NCBI GenBank assembly: GCA_943787375.1
Contig: CALSME010000002.1
Span: 434,001 to 498,000 of the forward strand
Source: an uncultured Polaribacter sp.
Lineage (GTDB): Bacteria; Bacteroidota; Bacteroidia; Flavobacteriales; Flavobacteriaceae
Direction of reading: 5' to 3'
DNA length: 64,000 nt
Made by a program: the position numbers and the translations under genes. Each line of letters opens with the position of its first letter. Position 1 is the first letter of the stretch. Shown piece by piece: positions 61,391 to 64,000 of this stretch. Under the pieces are notes generated by a model. The model did not search any database. It was not told the origin of the DNA and worked only from the letters and a program-made list of their open reading frames with translations.

Positions 61391-61425
61391 CAAAGATACA
61401 ACCAAAAACCAAAATTTATGACAAA
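61391..61425 (-). promoter_or_regulatory. Promoter of miaB
   Basis: On the minus strand TTTG (61425-61422), a 23-bp spacer and TATCTTTG (61398-61391) fit the Bacteroidota -33/-7 pattern, 26 bp before the ATG at 61364. Confidence 0.6.
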
Positions 61426-61505
61426 TTGGCAGAAAAATACAATTGATTTTGTGTTAAAAATGGGGTAAAAACAGCACTTAAAATAATTTATAAAAAAAAA
61501 CTACA

Positions 61506-61513
61506 TACTTTTG
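61506..61513 (+). promoter_or_regulatory. -7 box of topA
   Basis: TACTTTTG is an exact consensus match, 53 bp before the ATG at 61567. No -33 TTG is visible at normal spacing. Confidence 0.5.
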
Positions 61514-61525
61514 TAGTCTCAAATC

Positions 61526-61552
61526 TCGCAATTACGATTGCGATAATTGCGA
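61526..61552 (+). promoter_or_regulatory. Two mutually exclusive hairpins in the topA leader
   Basis: TCGCAATTA (61526-61534) can pair with TAATTGCGA (61544-61552), nine pairs. TCGCAAT (61526-61532) can instead pair with ATTGCGA (61537-61543), seven pairs around TACG. Both stems use the same 5' arm, so only one can form at a time. It lies 15 bp before the ATG and may influence translation. Confidence 0.45.
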
Positions 61553-61566
61553 CAAAAAAAAGATAC

Positions 61567-64000
61567 ATGGCAAAGAATTTAGTAATAGTAGAGTCACCCG
61601 CAAAGGCAAAAACAATCGAGAAGTTTCTTGGAAAAGATTTTCAAGTTGAGTCTAGTTATGGTCATATTGCCGATTTACCTTCGAAAGAATTGGGGATTGA
61701 TGTTGACGGAGATTTTAGTCCAAAGTACATTGTATCAGACGATAAAAAAGCGGTTGTAAAAAAACTAAAATCTTTAGCAAAGAAAGCTGATATGGTTTGG
61801 TTGGCAAGTGATGAGGATCGAGAGGGAGAGGCAATTGCATGGCATTTAAAAGAACAATTGGAGTTGAAGGAAGAACGTACAAAACGTATTGTTTTTCACG
61901 AAATCACCAAAAAGGCTATTTTAAAAGCAGTTGAAAACCCAAGAGATATTGATTATCACATGGTGAATGCCCAACAAGCACGTCGTGTTTTAGATCGTTT
62001 GGTTGGGTATGAGTTATCACCAGTTTTGTGGCGTAAAGTAAAAGGAGGCTTGTCTGCAGGAAGGGTTCAATCTGTAGCGGTTCGTTTAATTGTAGAAAGA
62101 GAAAGAAGTATTCAGGAGTTTACTGCTGAAACACATTATAAGGTTGTTGCAGAATTTTCGAATTTGGAGGGAAAGAAATTTAAAGCAACCATTCCAAAGA
62201 ATTTTGAGTCTAAAACAGCAGCATCAGATTTTTTAAAGTCCTGTTCAAATGCTGATTTTTCGATTGCTGAATTGACAAAAAAACCAGCAAAGAAATCGCC
62301 AGCAGCGCCGTTTACAACATCAACATTACAGCAAGAAGCTTCTCGAAAATTAGGGTATCCTGTTGCCAAAACAATGCAGGTTGCCCAACGTTTGTATGAA
62401 GCGGGTTTAATTACCTATATGAGAACAGATAGTGTGAACTTGTCTGTAGATGCAAGAGATGCCGCTGAAGAAGAAATTACCAATTATTACGGAAAAGAAT
62501 ACAGCAAACAACGAGTTTTTAAGTCGAAGGCAAAAGGTGCTCAAGAAGCCCATGAAGCCATTCGACCTACGAACATGAAAATGCATACGATAGCTACAGA
62601 ATATGATCAAACCAGATTGTATGATTTAATATGGAAACGAACATTGGCATCCCAAATGAGTGATGCACAATTGGAGCGCACTAATGTGAAAATTGAAAAT
62701 TCAGAAAACGAAAAAATCTTCACTGCTAATGGAGAGATGATTAAATTTGAAGGGTTCTTAAAAGTATATTTAGAAGGAAACGACAACGAAGAGGAAGAAC
62801 AGGCAGGCATGTTGCCTAACTTAAAAGTGAATGAATCATTAGCATACAATTTCATCAATGCAACACAGCGCTTTACGAGTCCTCCATACCGATTTACAGA
62901 AGCTTCCTTGGTAAAACAATTGGAAGAATTGGGGATTGGCCGTCCGTCAACCTATGCGCCAACGATTTCTACGGTGCAAAGAAGAGGCTATATAGAAAAG
63001 GGACAAAATGAAGGCTTGGAACGAAGTTATGAGCAATTGATTTTAGCTAATGGAGCTGTAAAAAATCAAACATTAACAGAAAAAACGGGGTCAGATAAAA
63101 ACAAATTAATTCCAACAGATATTGGAAATATTGTCAATGATTTCTTAGTGGCTAATTTTTCTAATATTTTAGATTTTGGATTTACCGCTAAAGTAGAGTC
63201 TTCTTTTGATGATATTTCTGAAGGGGATGCAAATTGGATCGAAATGATTAAAGGTTTCTATGGTGCCTTTCATGAAACCGTAGAAGATGTAAAAGAAAAT
63301 GCAGAAAGAGAAAGTGGTGAACGCATTTTAGGAAAACATCCAGTTTCTGGAAAAACGGTTTTAGTCCGTTTGGGGAAATTTGGACCGATTGCACAGATTG
63401 GTGCGCCAGAAGATGAAGAGAAATTATTTGCAAGTTTAAATCCAACACAAAACCTAGGAACGATTACTTTAGACGAGGCTTTGGAGTTGTTTTTATTACC
63501 TAAAAAATTGGGGATTTTCCAGGGAGAAGAGGTCATTGTTTCCAATGGGCGTTTTGGACCTTACATTCGTTTTGGAAGCCTATTTGTTTCTTTAGAGAAG
63601 GGTGAAAATCCAATGGAGGTTGATTTGCCAAGGGCGGAAGCGTTAATTGTTGCCAAACAAAAAGCAGATGCACCGGTAGCACACTATGAAGAATTGCCCG
63701 TTCAAAAAGGCGTTGGCCGTTTTGGTCCTTTCATTAAATGGAATTCAATTTTCATCAATGTGAGTAAAAAGTATGATTTTGACACCCTTACTTATGACGA
63801 GATTGTTGAACTCATTGAAGTGAAAAAGCAAAAAGAAATTGACAAGGTGCTTCATAATTGGGAAGATGTTGAGATTCGTGTAGAAAAGGCAAGATGGGGA
63901 AGGTTTCATGTTTTAAAAGGAAAAATTAAGATCGAACTTCCAAAAACGACCGATATCGAGAAACTGACCAAAGAGGAAGCTGTTAAAATGATTGCTGCAA
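61567..64000 (+). CDS. topA: DNA topoisomerase I (3' end outside the window)
   Basis: The frame is open from ATG 61567 (MAKNLVIVESPAKAKTIEKF) to the last base, about 811 codons. The enzyme relaxes negative supercoils by single-strand passage. The Toprim acidic residues are in VESPAKAKTIEKFLG and ASDEDREGEAIAWHL. The catalytic tyrosine is Tyr284 in ITYMRTDSVNLS. RFTSPPYRFTEASLVKQLEE and GIGRPSTYAPTISTVQRRGY are typical. The C-terminal part (from about 580) has repeated HPVSGKTVLVRLGKFGPI and GRFGPYIRFG units and shows no four-cysteine zinc finger up to the window end, as in many Bacteroidota. The stop codon lies beyond 64000. Confidence 0.97.
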   Translation, partial: MAKNLVIVESPAKAKTIEKFLGKDFQVESSYGHIADLPSKELGIDVDGDFSPKYIVSDDKKAVVKKLKSLAKKADMVWLASDEDREGEAIAWHLKEQLELKEERTKRIVFHEITKKAILKAVENPRDIDYHMVNAQQARRVLDRLVGYELSPVLWRKVKGGLSAGRVQSVAVRLIVERERSIQEFTAETHYKVVAEFSNLEGKKFKATIPKNFESKTAASDFLKSCSNADFSIAELTKKPAKKSPAAPFTTSTLQQEASRKLGYPVAKTMQVAQRLYEAGLITYMRTDSVNLSVDARDAAEEEITNYYGKEYSKQRVFKSKAKGAQEAHEAIRPTNMKMHTIATEYDQTRLYDLIWKRTLASQMSDAQLERTNVKIENSENEKIFTANGEMIKFEGFLKVYLEGNDNEEEEQAGMLPNLKVNESLAYNFINATQRFTSPPYRFTEASLVKQLEELGIGRPSTYAPTISTVQRRGYIEKGQNEGLERSYEQLILANGAVKNQTLTEKTGSDKNKLIPTDIGNIVNDFLVANFSNILDFGFTAKVESSFDDISEGDANWIEMIKGFYGAFHETVEDVKENAERESGERILGKHPVSGKTVLVRLGKFGPIAQIGAPEDEEKLFASLNPTQNLGTITLDEALELFLLPKKLGIFQGEEVIVSNGRFGPYIRFGSLFVSLEKGENPMEVDLPRAEALIVAKQKADAPVAHYEELPVQKGVGRFGPFIKWNSIFINVSKKYDFDTLTYDEIVELIEVKKQKEIDKVLHNWEDVEIRVEKARWGRFHVLKGKIKIELPKTTDIEKLTKEEAVKMIAA

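Overview
The window is AT-rich, gene-dense chromosomal DNA from a marine-type member of the Flavobacteriaceae (Bacteroidota), of the Polaribacter/Tenacibaculum sort. Supporting this are a type IX secretion sorting domain, a GLPGLI protein, DUF5689 and DUF4292 proteins, an HU-CCDC81/SPOR protein, atpD-atpC as a detached two-gene unit, and -7 promoter boxes of the Bacteroidota form TAnnTTTG before many genes. The genus is an inference. I saw no tRNA, rRNA, CRISPR array, transposase or integrase.

Region by region. 1-4659: end of a surface-polysaccharide locus (polymerase tail, O-antigen ligase/polymerase-like protein, GT4, polyprenyl-phosphate sugar transferase, GT2), chained by short overlaps. 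4754-13361: purD, a PhoR/PhoB-like two-component pair, a lamin-tail protein with a type IX sorting domain, a DUF4153 membrane protein with a DnaQ-like exonuclease, and an ABC-F ATPase. 13545-19275: an oligopeptide-type ABC ATPase, then nucleotidyltransferase, TPR protein, DUF4292 lipoprotein and EnvC-like protein, probably an envelope operon. 19265-25192: FAD oxidoreductase, small MscS channel, acyl-CoA thioesterase and SPOR protein on the minus strand, then dprA and a protein that looks kinase-like. 25200-35881: EamA transporter, mfd, two small barrels, a DtxR-type metal regulator with a ZIP transporter, and an AddA/RecB-like helicase-nuclease. Three of these genes (mfd, the dtxR-type gene, the helicase) are each broken by one single-base frameshift at or beside a short A run, all within about 5 kb.

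35917-41280: kbl, a tandem pair of outer-membrane barrel genes (one fused to TSP3 repeats and an OmpA domain), and atpDC. 41367-46820: a DUF5689/choice-of-anchor-J lipoprotein and a TonB-dependent receptor divergent from a secreted endonuclease-family enzyme, a plausible nucleic-acid or phosphate scavenging locus. 46821-51843 is the most accessory-looking part: a three-fold direct repeat with a 20-21 bp period, a strong hairpin, a small secreted two-cysteine protein, a GLPGLI protein, a large plug/barrel protein, and a DUF4160-DUF2442 pair bracketed by REP-like repeats. 51848-64000: recJ, an OsmC protein, an AhpD-like protein, and the minus-strand series miaB, sigma-54 activator, lptE-like, TPR-like, secG, then groS-groL, with topA divergent from miaB and running off the end.

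Best candidates for something undescribed: the phased-repeat element found only upstream of two loci encoding exported proteins (30330 and 47163), the small secreted protein/GLPGLI/barrel module with an internal terminator, the repeat-bracketed DUF4160-DUF2442 pair with an apparently leaderless promoter, the kinase-like protein beside dprA, and alternative hairpins in the topA leader.
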